Positions 47,640-61,373 of a stretch of DNA of 64,000 nucleotides are shown piece by piece. Position 1 is the stretch's first letter, and each line of letters starts with the position of its first letter. This DNA comes from Phoronis australis. Its lineage: Eukaryota; Phoronida; Phoronidae. The notes beneath the pieces are model-generated. The model was not told the DNA's origin. It did no database searches and saw nothing but the letters and a program-made list of their open reading frames with translations. The stretch is from positions 225,664 through 289,663 of the forward strand of contig NMRA01000248.1 of the NCBI GenBank assembly GCA_002633005.1, written 5' to 3'. The translations under genes were made by a program, and so were the position numbers.

Positions 47640-49150
47640 TAACCGAAACAAGGCACTCTTTCGCATAATATGCAGCTGATATGTAATGCAGTGTCAAATG
47701 TCACTGGAGAGCCAGCCAAGTTAGAGCTATCCAGTACTCTGATTTTCTCAAACAGTACTTGAAGATACCATAGGCCTAGTGGGGGCTCAGCGAAGTGGAC
47801 TTCCATTACCTGGAAGGCTATTTAAGTGAAACAGGCCTATCCTCTTAATTTAATCATTGCACAAGGCTTTCAGTCCTGCACGCTGAAAACCAACATTCGA
47901 GGTTTTGCAAATCACAGGTGAATTCCTGCTCCTCATTGTCATCTTCATCACCACCATGAGTCGGAGACAAAAAAATCAGTACCGGTTCCTCTACAGATAG
48001 ATTTTCTTTGTTAAATAAAGTCGGTCTGCGGCTTTTTTAAAAACAGTGTAAAGATGATATCAGTATGTGCTTTAAGCATTTGCGCACCCAGGGAGGGGGG
48101 GAACTCGGGGGCTCAAAGGACCCCTCCCCCCATTTGGTGAGGTGAGCAAAAATTCACCTCAGAGAAACAAACACTCCGAAAAAGGCGTACCCACATTCTC
48201 AAAAGTTCGAACCACCTTCCATTTTATAATCTGTGAGGTTTGATATGGTTAAATGTTTTAGTCAATTGGATTCCACCAGCCACTATGTACATGCATGTGC
48301 ATTCGTGTACATATTAATTCTAACGCGCGTGTTAAGGTTTCGGCACTTTCGGGATTTTTTTGTTGTCAGCACTATTTGTTATAGCAAAGTTAATGTGGCC
48401 AAATACTTTCTATACATCGTGTAGTCGTTTGGTTTTAGCTCATTTGAGCTTTTGAAGACGACCCATGGGCCTGTGTGATGCTTTACGAGCGAGGATTCTT
48501 ACGCGCACTGGGTCACTTGGTAATGTTTACAGTGCAATAACATTTGGAGATTCAAAGGAACACTTACACATACAGCACAAGATCTGGTGGGAGCCTATAT
48601 AACGGTAACGGCGCACGGCGGAGCACATACGCGGTGTTGAGAAACAGACGATTGAAAAGAAGAAGTTTAGCAGAGAAATATGTGAAAGCTAGAAGGCGTA
48701 AGATGAATGGGAAAATAACTATCAAATACCAATGATATATTTCAACATGTCGATTAAAAGTGAATCGAAACGCCTTAGGTGTTTTAAACGTTTGGCTTAA
48801 TCTTCGACTTCTCATTAAGAAGTTGTATTCCAAATTCAAAACAGCTGTATGAAAAAAGTTTAATAATAATGATGGCGCCATCTCTTCTCATCCAGAGTGC
48901 ACGCGTACTGTACACTACATATTATTTGAGTTTATCATGGAATTCTGTTTTTTCAGATTTCTCGTAGATGCACTCTTCTAAGCCCCGTGGCACGCCACGA
49001 AATGGAGGAGAATGCGCTAAAGTAAAATGCGTCATAGCACTTTGCTTTTTTGTAAACTGAAGTCAGCATCAAACGACAAAACACGGTTTGATCAATGGCC
49101 GGAAAGCCACCAATTCAAAACAGTACGGTGAGAAATCACTTGTTCGCTAA
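47640..49150. other. Non-coding interval
   Basis: No supported gene. A 63-codon basic open frame at 48544-48735 has an Arg/Lys-rich end but no other support. Confidence 0.4.
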
Positions 49151-49155
49151 TACTC

Positions 49156-49512
49156 TCGTCACATCGGAGGTGCGGTGCCACTGATGTGCTTGTACGGCAT
49201 AAACCGCAGTGACACCGCCATGATCGCCGCGGTTCCGCAGCGGTTCCGCAGCGGTTCCGCCACTGATCGCCGTAGCACCGCGGAAAACTACCAAAACCGC
49301 GAACCTTCGCTGTGGCACGACATCACCGCCGTGCTTCCACAGTACAACCGAGGTGCAATCGCCGAAAACGTAGACTCAGGCGACCCTACGGCGATCCCAT
49401 GGCGAACACATGTGTGACGGGTAGGGGAAAACCGTACACTACCGGCGTTGTCACTACGGTTATGGCGTTTTGGCCAAAAACGGTAGTGGCACCGTGCCTC
49501 TGGTGTGACAGG
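49156..49512. mobile_element. GC-rich fold-back element
   Basis: The left part (TCACATCGGAGGTGCGGTGC) and the reverse complement of the right part (TCACACCAGAGGCACGGTGC) match for about 65 bp with mismatches. The interior is rich in CCG/CGG and has three 11-bp units of GCGGTTCCGCA type at 49226-49262. No target duplication was identified. Confidence 0.5.
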
Positions 49513-50199
49513 GGTATAAAATGCCAAAGAACTGTACTTACTACATGGATATTTAACTCCTATATATACAACTTTCCGAAGGCTCTGTTTTTAGAACTCT
49601 AACAAATTTGGCCCGAGATACACTGAACGCAGCATATCATCGACTGCATAAAGTCTGTTTTAAAGAAGTTTGAAGGGGTGAGATGGTTTCATTTAACTGT
49701 CAGGTTTTTAAACTCATCCGGCCATCTGATGCGTCTACACAGATAATGTAAGATGATTGGCAGATCAAATGTTAGCTTATATTGTACCGTCGAAGCAGTT
49801 CTTATGAAAGGGATGGATAACATTTTTGAATGCATTGGACACAAGGTAAATTTAAAGACGAGCGCACACACTGTATAACTAAAAACGTGCTATTTGTATA
49901 AATAGACCAACCGAGTTTAATCCACGCAAGCTTGAAAACGACAATTTTGAGCCTAAAGTACTGCATTGACTGATATGCGAGATTTTCTCAATGATTGCCT
50001 CATTTTCATTTTTACGAATTTGTATTATTAGGGTCTGTATGTTTATTTAGGGGCTCTGAAAAAGCATGGGCTACTCGTGACCTTTCCAATTTTTGAAATC
50101 TAGAATTCAAATAGATGCATTCTTGTACATTATTGTAACTCTATGTGACGGACGCAACTCATGATACGTAGGTTGAATTTTCTTCTTAAATTGTTGCAA

Positions 50200-51015
50200 A
50201 ACTATTCCATGATCAATTTTTCACGTTGATGGACATCACGTCGACTATTGTTCTATCCATATACGAGATATGTCTAATTTTTCTTTAGAATTTATTTATT
50301 AGAATTTATAATCCGGAACATGTGAAGCGTAGCTACTTAGGAAAGAGTATCCGTTCTTTAAGTTACATAGTTGATTTTGAAATGGCTTTCATACCAGCAG
50401 GTGTAGCCATTTGGCACAGTTTTGACTGTCATACAATTTCGGCCTCACCCATGTATGAGATAAGTAGCTAACGTGTCATGAGAATTCATTTAATCAAGAA
50501 TTGTGAAAAATAGCTACACATAGAACAGTATCCTGCCTGCTTTAAGTAGCATACATGCAGGTAATTCGAAAAAGGCTTTCTTTGCAGGAGGTGTGGCCAT
50601 TTGGCACAGTTTTGACTGTCATACAATTTCGGTGTCACCGATATGCATGTATGAGACATGTAGCTAATATGTCATGGGAATTCATTTAATCAGGAACTGT
50701 GGAAAATAGCTACTCAGAGAACAGTATCATGCGTGCTTTAAGTAGCGTACCCTCTCATCCTATCGCCTCCACCTTCGCTCCCCAACCCCCTCCCCGTTCT
50801 CCGGATACCGCCATATGTGTACCGGACCTCCACGTCCGCCATAGGAGTGGGTGCGCAATCCCAGAGATGCACCCATCAGGATTTGAGTAACCGTGAACCA
50901 ACAACGTTTCATGCGTAGCAGGGAGCTGTCTCAAATAGCTGTAGCTGATATTTAACATTGTGAAAATACGAAATTCCATGAGTTAAAGCTAGTCGCTGGC
51001 CAGCTGAGCTTGAGA
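50200..51015. repeat. Outlying block of the 182-bp satellite
   Basis: Three to four diverged monomers containing TTTGGCACAGTTTTGACTGT and TAGCTAA, then the G/C-rich segment of the higher-order unit. The left edge is degenerate. Confidence 0.8.
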
Positions 51016-53394
51016 CGGGTAGCTTACTTCGTACCTATCCGTCTGCGATGGCTCTGTCAACATTCGTTTTATTGTGATGCAGTTTACAGAAAATTTCATT
51101 TTCTTATTGTCATTGTTTAGAGGAATTTTTTGAAAAGGTGAAATCCCTGGTATAGTGCATTTGGTGCCAATTCAGAATCCCTTGTTGGAACACGGCCACT
51201 AGTCCAGCTTCTGGTGGGTGGGAAATGTGATAAAGAGTGTGTCCCAAAAATGTAGTACTACACACTACATCGACTGGAGATCAAATTCAGTTCCCGTGGA
51301 TCATTAAGATTCTGTGTTGGCTTACTGCATGGTTGCACCTTATTTTTACGTGCTCCTTTTGTGTAGTATGCAAGCAAACGATTCAGTTTTGAAGAACAAA
51401 AATTCAATACGCAATAGTACTGGAAACTAAATACATCGAGGAAGTGCAAACACAACCTTTTCCAAGTTAATGAGTAATAAGTTTAATTTAATTATTAGGA
51501 CTGAAACTTCGTTTCTGATCTACAGTTACTGAATTTAAATCACTGATCTAGTTCCTATGCTCAACAATGTAATGTCATTTGATTTGTTAGAACATTTTGG
51601 GACACTTTGTAGAGCTGTCTTACATTCGTCAATATCCTTGAGACTGATTTCAGATAGACAAAATAGTTTGGTACACTTTGCCATTTGGGGATCTGACGAT
51701 AGGTCAAATTTTCCCTGCAACTAAGTTTCGTGAAGCATCGTAATGTCTTATATTAGACTGTAATTGCCAAAAATCATCTATCAATCAGCGCTTTTCCTAC
51801 AAAAACATGTAAATCAGAAATTACCGTAACCGTAACACTCGATTCCACGAGCAATACGTTTACCTCGAATGAACGAATTAATTCCTTTTTGATCTCGTGT
51901 TTGTGAGGTTAAACGACAAATCTCGTAGTCCTACCAGTCCTACGTAAAAAGCAATTTATTGTAAGTACATTTTTGTTACTGTCCGAGTTTCATCAACTGA
52001 AAGTCTTTAAGAGTTATTTTGGATATGCAAAAATTGTCTAATTAATGTACTTTACTATTTGGGAATCGGATTGTTGTGTTTTCCAACTTCAGATTGCACT
52101 GAACTAAATTTACTGAAACATCATCAATTCTTACAAGATTAGTTTCTAATTGTCAAAACTAATCTATGAATCCATCTATTTTCGTAGATATATAAACATG
52201 TAAATCAAAAAGCTACGAATTTGTATATCAAAACGGAATGTTATAGGCAATTTACGCAGGCAAGCTTGCAGATTTTTGACAGATAACCAGGGGAATATGG
52301 GAGACAGGGCATACGTATTAAGGTGTATGTTTGCTCATTTTAAAGGTATGGTTCACAAGTTAAACTGGAAGTCCAAAAATGTTGAAGTATTTGCTTATGA
52401 TTGCAAGTACTTTGACTACTCCCTTTCGACATGTACACTGTCATCACAAATCGTAGCCCCGACAGTCTTCCGACACCTGCTAACTCCTTACAAGCATTAC
52501 TCCCAGTTAAGATCTTAGAAATACTATTCGTGTGATACTATAGGAAAGTATCATTATTCTATAACCATAAGAAATAGTCCTTCTGTTTATATTAACAAAT
52601 AGTGGTCTTCAGTTCTCCAACATTCAGTACCTTTTCAAAAGCGGTCAAGCTTATTCTATTTTTTACATTTTTGGTTGTTTGAGTCGAATGTCGGGTACTG
52701 CTGTGATGTGCACGAATGTATTTGATGAGTTTGGAATCACAACTTCTCATGAATACTTGATAGTGACAGGTTTGCATGAATAGATGGACAAGGGGACTAT
52801 AGCCCCGAAAACCCATCGAGAGAGGGTTCCCTTAAGATGGAAGGCTAAACATCACTGTGCTTGGAAAAGAGTGGCAGTTCATTCCATCATCGTGTGACCC
52901 TGCGAACTGACATTCCTCAAACTGAGAGCCGGTTGTAGGGTTTCACAAAAAAACAGGAAAATAGAGTCGTGAAACCCATTCTAACATTGGTCCCTCTCTC
53001 CGTGACCGGCCACTTAAGAATTTGTCAATGAAACACGAAAAGGGTGGCCACTAGAATGTCGTCAATGGCACCCTTCAAAAATTAGGCCCGATGTATATGG
53101 TTGGGCCCCTAAATATGAAAATATCAATAATTTCAATTTTCAGGAAATGCGCCGTAATTGATATTTTCCGTCAAGTCATCAACTTTTCTCATGTTATATA
53201 CAATTTCGAGAAAAATTAGAGCTACAGCTGTCTCAGTTATCTGTGCCAAAGAAGGGCCTCTGAAAAAAATAGTTTTGCATTCTGAAAATTCCCTTATTGA
53301 ATATAAAATTTTCTCGATTTTTCGGAAAACACGTGTGAATGATTAAGAGCACGTATTCAAGTGCGTTTAAACGACCAATGTTGCAAAAACGGAG
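51016..53394. other. Unique sequence between satellite blocks
   Basis: AT-rich with no supported gene. Short open frames lack any domain or splice support. Confidence 0.45.
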
Positions 53395-56300
53395 ATCTGG
53401 GTTGTCAAATGTTTTCTTGGACTTTCTTTCCTATTATTATTCGCTGTTTTTCTTTTCTCGTCTGTCCCCGACCCCAAGTCTATGTCTATAGCCACGGTTG
53501 AGCCTTGACCCCTGCAAAATTTTGGGGGGCATATGCCCCCGCACCTCAGCCGCCCCCCGCTTCCTACGGCCTTTTACTGAGAAAACAGTATACGGCGTGC
53601 TTTATGTGATGTAGGTATGTTTTGCAAGGGTTTTCATTTTGGCAGTTGTGGCCAGTTTTCATTTTTGAAACTCATATAATGTCGCACCCCACCGATATAT
53701 GAGACATGTAGCTATATAATGTGTTATGGGAATTAATTTAAACAGGAATTGTGAAACACATCTACTTACAGAATAATATCCGGCCTGAGTAATGTGGCGT
53801 GGGTTTTTGAAAGGGCTTTCATTCCAGCAGGTGTCGCCATTTGGCACAATTTTGACTGCCATAAAATTTTGGCCTGACAGATATATGAGATATGAAGCTA
53901 ATATGTCACGGGAATTCATTTCATCGCGAATTGTGGAAAATAGCTGCTCAGAGAACAGTATCATGCGTGCTTTAAGTAGCGCACATGCAGGTAATTTGAA
54001 AAAGAATTTCACTGTAGGAGGTGTAGCCACTTGGTACAGTTTTGACTGCCGTACAATTTCGTCTCCACCAATATATGAGACATGTAGCTAATGTATCAAA
54101 GGAACTCATTTAATCAGGAATTGTCAAATATGGCCACTGACCCAGGCTCGTCAAGTTAAGCCAGAAATTATTGGGGTGGGGGGAGCACAAATCAATTCGA
54201 CTTAGGCAAATTACCCCACTCCTTAATCCTATCGCCTCCGCCTCCGTCCCCCAACCCCACCTCCATCCCCCAACCCCACCTCAGTCCCCCAACCCCATCT
54301 CCCCCACATTCTACGGATACCACCATACACCCTGTATGTGTACCGAACATATGCGTCCGCAATTGGAGTGGGGGTGCTATCAAGTAGATGCAGCCATCAG
54401 GATTTGAGTAACCGGCGTGAACCAACAACGTTTCATGGGTAGCAGGAAGCTGTCTCAAAGAGCTGTACCTGATATTTATCAGAGTTAAAGTACGAAATTT
54501 CATGAATTAAAGCTATTCGCTGGTCACCTCAGTTTGAGACGGGTAGCTTATCTCGTACATGTCAAGCGGTTTTCTTAAATATTCTTTCTTATCCTTATTA
54601 GCAGTTTTACTTTACTCGGTTGTCCTCTACCCCACGTCTATGTCTGTAGCCACGGGTTAACCCTGACCCCTAAAGAAAATTTGAGAGTCATATGCCCCCA
54701 GCCGTCCCCCCCGCTTCCCACGGACCTGTACTCAGAGAACAGTATCCTGCATGGGTTATTTGACGTAGGTAAGATTTGCAGGAGGTGTGGCCATTTGGCA
54801 CAGTTTTGATTGTCATACAATTTGGCCTCACGATATATGAGACATGTAGCTAATGTGCCATGGTAATTCTTTTAATTATGATTTGTGAAACATAGCTACT
54901 CAGAAAAAAGTATCATGCGTGCTTTAAGTAGCGTACATATAGGAATTTGAAAAAGTCTTTCATTGCAGGAGGTGTAGCCATTTGGCACAGTTTTGACTGT
55001 CATACAATTTCGGCCTCACTGATATATGAGATATGTAGCTAATGGGAATTCATTTAATCAGAAATTGTGGAAAATAGCTGCTCAGAGAACAGTATCATGC
55101 GTACTTTAAGTAGTGCACATGCAGGTAATTTGAAAAAGAATTTCATTGTAGGAGGTGTAGCCACTTGGCACGGTTTTGACTGCCGTACAATTTCTTTTCC
55201 ACCGTTATGTGAGACATGTAGCTAATGTATCAGAGGAACTCATTTAATCAGAAATCGTCAAATATGGCCACTGACCCAGGCTCGTCAAGTTAAGCCAAAA
55301 ATTATTGGGGTGGGGGGAGCACAAATCAATTCGACTTAGGCAAATTTCCCTCCCCCTTCATCCTATCGCCTCCACCTCCGCCACCCAATCGCACTTCCCC
55401 CACATTCTCCGGATACCGCCCTATGTGTACCGAACATATGCGTCCGCCATTGGAGTGGGGTGCTATCCCGTAGATGCAGCCATCAGGATTTGAGTAACCG
55501 GCGTGAACCAACAACGTTTCATGGGTAGCAGGAAGCTGTCTCAAATAGCTGTACCTGATATTTATCAGAGTTAAAATACGAAATTCCATGAATTAAAGCT
55601 ATAATTGCTGGTCACCTCAGTTTGAGACGGGTAGCTTATCTCGTACATGTCAAACGGTTTTCTTGAATATTCTTTCTTATCCTTTATTAGCAGTTTTTCT
55701 TTACTCGGCTGTCCTCGACCCCACGTCTAGGTCTGTTGCCACGGTTTAAACCTGACCCCTAAAAAAATTTGAGAGTCATGTGCCCCCAGCCCTCCCCCCG
55801 CTTCCTACGGACCTGTACTCAGAGGACAGTATCCGGCATGGGTTATTTGACGTAGGTAAGATTTGCAGGTGTGGCCATTTGGCACAGTTTTGACTGCCAT
55901 ACAATTTGGCTTCACGATATATGAGACATGTAGCTAATGTGCCATGGGAATTCTTTTATCATGAATTGTGAAATATAGCTACTCAGAAAAAAGTATCATG
56001 CGTGCTTGAAGTAGCGTACATATAAGTAATTCGAAAAAGTCTTTCATTGCAGGGGGTGTAGCCACTTGGCACAGTTTTGACTGTCATACAATTTCGGCCT
56101 CACTGATATATGAGACATGTAGCTAATGGGAATTCATTTAATCAGGAATTGTGGAAAATAGCAGCTCAGAGAAGAGTATAAAACGTGCTTTAAACAGCGC
56201 ACATGCAGGTAATTTGAAAAAGAATTTCATTGTAGGAGGTGTAGCCACTTTGCACAGTTTTGATTGCCGTACAATTTCGTCTCCACCAATATATGAGACA

Positions 56301-59300
56301 TGTAGCTAATGTATCAAAGGAACTCATTTAATCAGGAATTGTCAAATATGGCCACTGACCCAGGCTCGTCAAGTTAAGCCCAATATTTTTGGGGTGGGGG
56401 GAGCACAAATCAATTCGACTTAGGCAAATTACCCTACCCCTTCATCCTATCGCCTCCACCTCCGCCCCCGAATCCCACTTCCCCCACATTCTCCGGATAC
56501 CGCCATATGTGTACCGAACATATTCGTCCGCCATTGGGTGGGGTGCTATCCCGTAGATGAAGCCATCAGGATTTGAGTAACCGGCGTGAACCAACAACGT
56601 TTCATGGGTAGCAGGAAGCTGTCTCAAATAGCTGTACCTGATATTTATCAGTCAGATGTTAAAATACGAAATTCCATGAATTAAAGCTATTTGCTGGTCA
56701 CCTTAGTTTGAGACGGGTAGCTTATCTCGTACATGTCAAACGGTTTTCTTGAATATTCTTTCTTATCCTTTATTAGCAGTTTTTCTTTACTCGGCTGTCC
56801 TCGACCCCACGTCTAGGTCTGTTGCCACGGTTTAACCCTGACCCCTAAGAAAATTTGAGAGTCATAAGCCCCCAGCCCTCCACCCGCTTCCTACGGACCT
56901 GTACTCAGAGGACAGTATGGCGGCATGGGTTATTTGACGTAAGTAAGATTTGCAGGTGTGGCCATTTGGCACAGTTTTGACTGCCATACAAGTTGGCCTC
57001 ACGATATATGAGACATGTAGCTAATGTGCCATGGGAATTCTTTTATCATGAATTGTGAAATATAGCTACTCAGAAAAAAGTATCATGCGTGCTTTAATTA
57101 GCGTACATATAGGTAATTTGAAAAAGTCTTTCATTGCAGGAGGTGTAGCCATTTGGCACAGTTTTGACTGTCATACAATTTCGGCCACACTGATATATGA
57201 GATATGTAGCTAATGGAAATTCATTTAATCAGGAATTGTGGAAAATAGCTGCTCAGAGGACAGTATCATGCGTGCTTTAAGTAGCGCACATCAGAGGAAC
57301 TCATTTAATCAGAAATTGTCAAATATGGCCACTGACCCAGGCTCTTCAAGTTAAGCCAAAAATTATTGGGGTGGGGGGAGCACAAATCAATTCGACTTAG
57401 GCAAATTACCCTCCCCCATCATCCTATCGCCTCCACCTCTGCCTCCCAATCGCACCTCCCCCACATTCTCCGGATACCGCCATATGTGTACCGAACATGT
57501 GCGTCCGCAATTGGAGTGGGGGTGCTATCCCGTAGATGCAGCCATCAGGATTTGAATAACCGGCGTGAACCAACAACATTTCATGGGTAGCAGGAAGCTG
57601 TCTCAAATAGCTGTACCTGATATTCATCAGAGTTAAATACGAAATTCCATGAATTAAAGCTATTTGCTGGTCACCTCAGTTTGAGACGGGTAGCTTATCT
57701 CGTACATGTCAAACGGTTTTCTTGAATATTTTTTCTTATCCTTACTAGCAGTTTTTCTTTTCTCGGTTGTCCTCGACCCCACGTCTATGTCTGTTGCCAC
57801 GGTTTAACCCTGACCCCTAAAAAAATTTGGAAGTCATATGCCCCCAGCCTCCCCCCCCGCTTCCTACGGACCTGTACTCAGAGGACAGTATCCGGCATGG
57901 GTTATTTGACGTAGGTAAGATTTGCAGGTGTGGCCATTTGGCACAGTTTTGACTGCCATACAATTTGGCCTCACGATATATGAGACATGTAGCTAATGTG
58001 CCATGGGAATTCTTTTAATCATGAATTGTGAAATATAGCTACTCAGATAAAAGTATCATGCGTGCTTTAAGTAGCGTACAAATAGGTAATTTGAATAAGT
58101 CTTTCGTTGCAGGAGGTTTAGCCATTTGGCACAGTTTTGACTGTCATACAATTTCGGCCTTACTGATATATGAGATATGTAGCTAATGGGAATTCATTTA
58201 ATCAGGAATTGTGGAAAATAACTACTCAGAGAACAGTATCCGGCGCGCTTTAAGAGGCGTACGCTTAGGTAATTTGAAAAAGGCCTTCATTGCAGGACAG
58301 GGGCCATTTGGCACAGTTTTGACTGTCATACAATTTCGGCCCACCGATATAGGAGACCTGTAGCTAATGGGAACTCATTTAATCAGGAATTGTGGAAAAT
58401 ATCTACTCAGAGAACAGTATCATCCGTGCTTTAAGTACCGTACATGTGGGTAATTTGAAAAAGGATTTCATTGCAGGAGGTGTAGCCATTTGGAACAGTT
58501 TTGACTGTCATACAATATAGGCCTCACCGATATATGAGATATGTAGCTAATGGGAATTCATTTAATCAGGAATTGTGGAAAATAGCTGCTCAGAGAACAG
58601 TATCATGAGTGCTTGAAGTAGCGTTCTTGTAGCTATTTTGAAAAAATCTTTCATTGCAGGGGGTGTAGCCATTTGGCACAGTTTTGACTGTCATAAAATA
58701 TCGGCCTCACTGATATATGAGACATGTAGCTAATGGGAATTCATTTAATCTTGAGAAATAGTGGAAAATAGCTGCTCATAGAACAGTATCATGCGTGCTT
58801 TAAGTAGCGTACATGTAGGTAATTTGAAAAAGGCTTTCTTTGCAGGAGCTGTAGCCATTTGGCACAGATATGTAGCTAATGGGAATTCATTTAATCAGGA
58901 ATTGTGGAAAATAGCTACTCAGAGAACAGAATCATGCGTGCTTTAAGTAGCGTACATGTAGGTAATTTGAAAAAAGCTTTCATTGCAGGAGATGTAGCCA
59001 TTTGGCACAGTTTAGACTGTCATACAATTTATGTGTCTCTAATATATGAGATATGTAGCTAATGTGTCGTGGCATCTTTAATCAAGAATTGTCAAACGTA
59101 GCTACTCAGAGAACAGCATCCGGCCCGCTCTAAGAGGCGTACGCGTAGGTAATTTGAAAAAGGCTTTCATTGCAGGACAGGGGGCCATTTGTCACAGTTT
59201 GGACTGTCATACAATTTCGGCCCATCGATATATGAGACATGTAGGTAATGGGAATTCATTTAATCAGGAATTGTGGAAAATAGCTACTCAGAGAACAGTA

Positions 59301-60620
59301 TCATGCGTGCTTTAAATACCGTACATGTAGGTAATTTGAAAAAGGATTTCATTTCAGGAGGTGTAGCCATATGGAACAGTTTTGACTGTTATACAATATA
59401 GGCCTCACCGATATATGAGATACGTAGCTAATGGGAATTCATTTAATCAGGAATTGTTGAAAACAGCTGCTCAGAGAACAGTATCATACGTGTTTGAAGT
59501 ACCGTTCTTGTAGCTATTTTGAAAAAAGCTTTCACTGCAGGAGGTGTAGCCATTTGGCACAGTTTTGACTGTCATAGAATATCGGCCTCACTGATATATG
59601 AGATTTGTAGCTAATGTGTCATGTGATTTTTTAATCAGGATTTGTCAAACATAGCTACCCAGAGAACAGTATCCGGCCGTGCTTTAAGTTGCGTACATGT
59701 TGGTAATTTGTAAAAGGCTTTCATTGCAGGACATGTTGCCATTTGGCACAGTTTTGACTGTCATACAATTTCTTCTCCATCAATATGTGAGACATGTAGC
59801 TAATATATCAAAGGAACTCATTTAATCAGGAATTGTCAAATATGGCCGCTGATCCAGGCTCGTATTAAGCTAAAAATTATTGGGGTGGGGGGAAGGAGCT
59901 CAAACCAATTCGACTGAGGCAAACTACCCTCCCCCTTCATTGTATCGCTTCAGCCTCCGCCCCCAACCCCACCTCCCCCACATTCTCCATATACTGCCAT
60001 ATGTTTACCGATTATATACGTCCGCCGTAGGAGTGGGGGTGCTATCCCGTAGATGCAGCCATCAGGATTTGAATAACCGGCGTGAACCAACAACCTTTCA
60101 TGGGTAGCAGGAAGCTGTCTCAAGTAGCTGTACCTGATATTTATCTGTGTGAAAATACTAAATTCCATGAATTAAAGCTAGTCGCTGGTCACCTCAGCTT
60201 GAGACGGATAGCTTATCTCGTACATGTCAAACGGTTTTCTTGAATTTTCTTTTTATCCTTATTCGCAGTTTTCTTTTCTTGGCTGTTCTCGACCCAACTT
60301 CTATGTCTGTAGCCACGGTGTAACCCTGACCCCTAAAACTTTTGAGAGGCATATGCCCCCAGCCCTCCCCACCCGCTTCCTACGACCCTGTACTCAGAGA
60401 ACAGTATCCGGCATCGGTTATTTGACGTAGGAGGTGTGGCACAGTTTTGACTGCCTCTCCGATATATGAGACATGTAGCTAATGTGTCATGGGAATTCTT
60501 TCAATCATGAATTGTGAAACATAGCTACTCAGAAAACAGTATCCGGTGTGCTTTCAGTGGGTATGACATGGCTGCAGATAATTTTGAAAGGGCTTTGCAT
60601 GCCAGCCGGTGAGACTTAGT
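53395..60620. repeat. Main satellite array with higher-order structure
   Basis: Monomers of about 182 bp recur (TAGCTAATGGGAATTCATTT at 58180, 58361, 58543 and 58727). They share AGAACAGTATCATGCGTGCT and TTTGGCACAGTTTTGACTGT. A distinct 600-bp G/C-rich segment starting near GACCCAGGCTCGTCAAG recurs at about 54145, 55279, 56363, 57350 and 59857, so most higher-order units are 1.0-1.13 kb. The last interval (2.5 kb) holds a run of eight or so plain monomers. Each G/C-rich segment keeps a minus-strand open frame with RQLPATHETLLVHAGYSNPD. Confidence 0.92.
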
Positions 60621-61373
60621 CCTGGAGTCTCGTTTGGACACAACAAGTCATGAAATGCCTGCGTATAAACGAGTTTTAGCCGGGGTGATCGGATTGCTTG
60701 CGTGCATGTGTCTCACTACACGTGAGCGTTGATCAAACATCCTCGTTTCTTACGGACTTCTCAATATTGTATATACTTCTCATCAGCAATGTATCATATA
60801 CATGTACCCATTTTGTTATTCAAATTCATATTGTTTAGCATGGAACAAATAACCTTAGAAAACAGTTCTCTTCATGCTATTATTTTTAATATGATGGTTT
60901 GCAATTCTCACCACCTAGGTGTTAGTAGCCACTTGGTTTTGGGGATTCATATAATCTAGAACATCGTCACAATTAAAGGTAACTCTCGGTAATTTTGAAA
61001 ACCATTTGGCCATACTGATGAATTTAGATTTTTTTCTGAAACGAAGGTACATGTAGTTTTAAAGTGATCATTTATCCCCTTGTGTGCAGCAGCTAAAGCG
61101 GGCATGTTATAAAATTCCGACATTCCTTCCTTAATAAGGTGAATGCTTGTAAAAGTTTGCGCGTGTGCCCGATGGCACGGGTTTGCCTCTCTGTGCAATA
61201 CTATTTCTGCAGATTTGTTGTAGATTGTCATACCCCCATGAGAACAACGCGAAATCGGGGAGATGGCGCTCGGTCGTAGCATTTCGATTCTCTATGAATT
61301 TGGTCAGCATAAAACGCCAAAATGAAGCTTGATTATCGGAAAAAGTAACTCAAAACTTAGTGAGAGCTCTGTT

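Noticed and set aside
53659-60168. Series of 60-120 codon frames in the satellite region as separate genes
   Set aside because: They repeat with the satellite unit, have no introns or recognisable domains, and vary in length by indels. Kept only as a finding.
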